Shown in pieces: positions 62,110 through 64,000 of a stretch of 64,000 nucleotides of DNA. The notes below the pieces were generated by a model. The model was not told the origin of the DNA, searched no databases, and saw nothing but the letters and a program-made list of their open reading frames with translations. The position numbers and the translations under genes are program-made. Source of the DNA: Plectrocnemia conspersa (Eukaryota; Arthropoda; Insecta; Trichoptera; Polycentropodidae); the NCBI GenBank assembly GCA_009617715.1, contig VTFK01000377.1, positions 62,001 to 126,000 of the forward strand. Reading direction: 5' to 3'. How positions within the stretch are numbered: the first letter of the stretch is position 1; each line of letters begins with the position of its first letter.

Positions 62110-62690
62110 CAGCCCACATACGTTCACGTCTATGAGGTTGAATAGACGTGACGCAGTGACAAATTTTTTAACGTAACACCGGGGCAGGTCTAATCCCATT
62201 TTCCACACTCGCGGCCGGCCGCGATAAAAGATGGATGACATCGGGAAAAGTCTCAGAGCAAACCGGGAAGTTAACCTTATTCCGGGCACGTTACTGCCAA
62301 TTTCTCGTCCGCAAATATTCCTAATACATTTGTTGCCGGTCCGGTGTTTGATCTCGTATTAGCGGCGAAAGGGAAAACATCACGTTCGATATATTTCAAA
62401 TAAAGACCTCCATCTCTTACGTCCGTCGGTGCCCAGATTATAGGGAATGAATCCCTTGTATGTGCCTCCAATACAAATTCGAGCCGGGAAGAGCGAAAAT
62501 AAAAGCAGCAGCAAGAAGATAAAACAAATCTAAATTTTTCGCTACATTCTTCATAAATTATCGGAAAAGTTAACGCAGCCGTATGAGACGCCCCGGAGGG
62601 AGGGTCAATGAAAATGTTTTGGAAAACTGTTTGGGGATGCGTCTCACGCGCGAAACCTCTGCGAATATTAAATGCGATGAGATTTATGAA
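62110..62690. promoter_or_regulatory. GC-richer island with the longest non-RT ORF
   Basis: A CpG-rich block (gcggccggccgcgataaaag, gacgccccggagggaggg). The minus strand holds a 138-codon ORF (62277-62693), the longest outside the LINE, but its sequence has no recognised domain, and an antiparallel 92-codon ORF overlaps it. High GC alone lengthens ORFs in an AT-rich genome, so I treat it as non-coding with doubt. Confidence 0.3.
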
Positions 62691-64000
62691 CAAAAAATAC
62701 AGTGGGGCCTATTTTTTTTAACATTTTATATTTGTATACGTTTCAAATATGATCACGCTGTAACTTTTAATCTACTAATATATATTTCAATTATATTTTT
62801 GGCCATCTTGACGTATTACGTTAACCTGTCCGGAAACGATAGTCTTAATTTTTTTGAATAAATAAATAATTAAATAGCTTACTCTTATATAATCAATTAT
62901 TTATTTATAATTAATATGATTTACCTGACTAGTACATATATACTATATATTAATCCCATTTTTGCAGAACATCGTTTTTTCATACCATTACATTTTCATT
63001 ATTGTAATGAAATTGTGTTGTGGCCACTTGTTCAGTGAGCCTCAGCGTTTTTTGTAATAATTTAAATATGTTGGAAATTTAACAACATATCCTCATATTA
63101 TGCATGTTTGCTACTAAAAACAAAAACGCGTCGCATGTTTTGTGTTGTATATTTGTTTTGCATATAGAGAATATTTGGTGTTATGAATACTTTTTGTGAA
63201 ATCAAGGACGTGGTTTAAATCATGATTACTGGTGACTGTCATTTGACAACACGTGAGATTAGTTGGGCACTACTGTTAGATTCATTTATGAAAGCTCGGG
63301 ATCGTCAAGATAATTTAGTGATTAAATGTTAGTGGATCGTATATCTGCTTGCGATTTTTTTACTTAAACGCAATGAATACGAATTTTTTCTCAAACAGCT
63401 CATTAATAGCGGTGAAAAGAGTATAGTGTACTATGATTCCACTAAGTACTGCTTACAATTAGGCATTTATTATTATTTATTTATTATTTTCACTTCTCGA
63501 CTTTCTCAATAAATTTTGGTAAATAAAATATGTATGTAATATAATTATAGTGATTATAATACTACTAATAATACTACTAGTATATGACAGTAGACATTTT
63601 TATATTATTTAAGAATATATAACTCAATGATCGTTAAAGATAATAAACTTCAATAGCATAATGATTTGTTATAATGAACGCAAATAATCGAAGGATGAGA
63701 ACGAATCGATCTACTTCGATTACAGAGCGTCGAGCTACGAAGTAATTTCGAGCTTCCGTATTTATACCCGAATTGTAGATAAAATTGCTAATAACAGCTG
63801 TTGTTACTTTACATTTTTGATGTTTCAAACAAAATAAAGATAAAACATCTCTTGAATTATTGAAAAACAGATTTAAGTTCGTTGATATGCAAAATTGATG
63901 GCGTAATGTGGTGGAGATCCTCCATACATTTTTGCAATCTGCCAAGTCTTATATTTTCTGATTGTTAATAAAGTTATTAGATTACCAAAGCAAAAATATG

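Larger units (their letters stand above)
32684..64000 (+). other. oaf: oaf intron (phase 1) running to the window edge, no host exon recognised
   Basis: It starts at the gtaaga donor. No exon with the cysteine-rich OAF C-terminus is seen. It contains antisense LINE relics, a mariner fragment, a SINE and GC-richer islands near 36.4-36.7, 49.28-49.7, 54.75-55.2, 56.2-56.55, 58.7-59.1 and 62.1-62.7 kb. Because the 3' end of oaf is not in view, part of this stretch could be intergenic if the gene used a terminal exon I failed to see. The stretches 38.3-40.4, 41.0-43.0, 44.6-47.7, 55.2-56.1 and 56.7-58.7 kb are AT-rich, with at most a weak mariner-like trace near 46.3 kb, and no gene is recognisable. 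Confidence 0.65.

Noticed and set aside
62277..62693. 138-codon minus-strand ORF as a possible gene
   Set aside because: No domain, no splice context, overlapped by an antiparallel ORF, and located in a GC-richer island where ORFs lengthen by chance.
1..64000. CRISPR arrays, prokaryotic operons, phage or plasmid modules
   Set aside because: No regularly spaced repeats, no dense ORFs, and clear eukaryotic introns and retrotransposons.

Overview
This window looks like insect nuclear DNA. It is strongly AT-rich, has spliced coding exons with canonical GT/AG borders, and is littered with decayed non-LTR retrotransposons, hAT, mariner and pogo-like elements. Nothing suggests a bacterium, phage or plasmid: there are no operons, no runs of long ORFs, no rRNA and no CRISPR array. 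The insect order cannot be fixed from the sequence alone.

The only host gene I can support is out at first (oaf), on the + strand. Two internal coding exons are present, 10256-10390 and 32500-32683. They join in phase 0 to give 106 consecutive residues that align, from memory, with the middle of insect and vertebrate OAF proteins (blocks LVLGEEERGQSQYQ, AMAKLRQ, KNP..VR.AEE, CAEAEEAVYT). The exon encoding the signal peptide and N-terminus was not found and probably lies before base 1. The cysteine-rich C-terminal exon or exons were not found and probably lie beyond base 64000. Most of the window is therefore intron: more than 10 kb upstream of the first exon, 22,109 bp between the two exons, and more than 31 kb after the second.

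By region: 1-10255 is upstream non-coding DNA with a short hAT-like element and several GC-richer islands. The intron 10391-32499 carries sense-oriented LINE relics at 10.65, 13.8, 15.1 and 28.0 kb, two copies of a TA-flanked pogo-type MITE, and a 1.5 kb hAT derivative with a recognisable BED-finger remnant and a near-perfect 8-bp target duplication. The stretch 32684-64000 carries antisense LINE relics at 35.0, 37.1-38.2, 47.8, 50.8-52.7 and 60.5-61.6 kb, a mariner fragment, and a tRNA-Arg-like SINE.

Across the introns, GC-richer, CpG-containing, homeodomain-site-rich islands, some with (GA)n/(TC)n tracts, stand out from the AT-rich background. They are candidate conserved regulatory DNA. 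In Drosophila oaf is a neighbour of dpp, so some of these islands could serve dpp; that is inference. No previously undescribed multi-gene system was found. The oddest structural signal is a 20-bp perfect inverted repeat bracketing the youngest-looking LINE copy.
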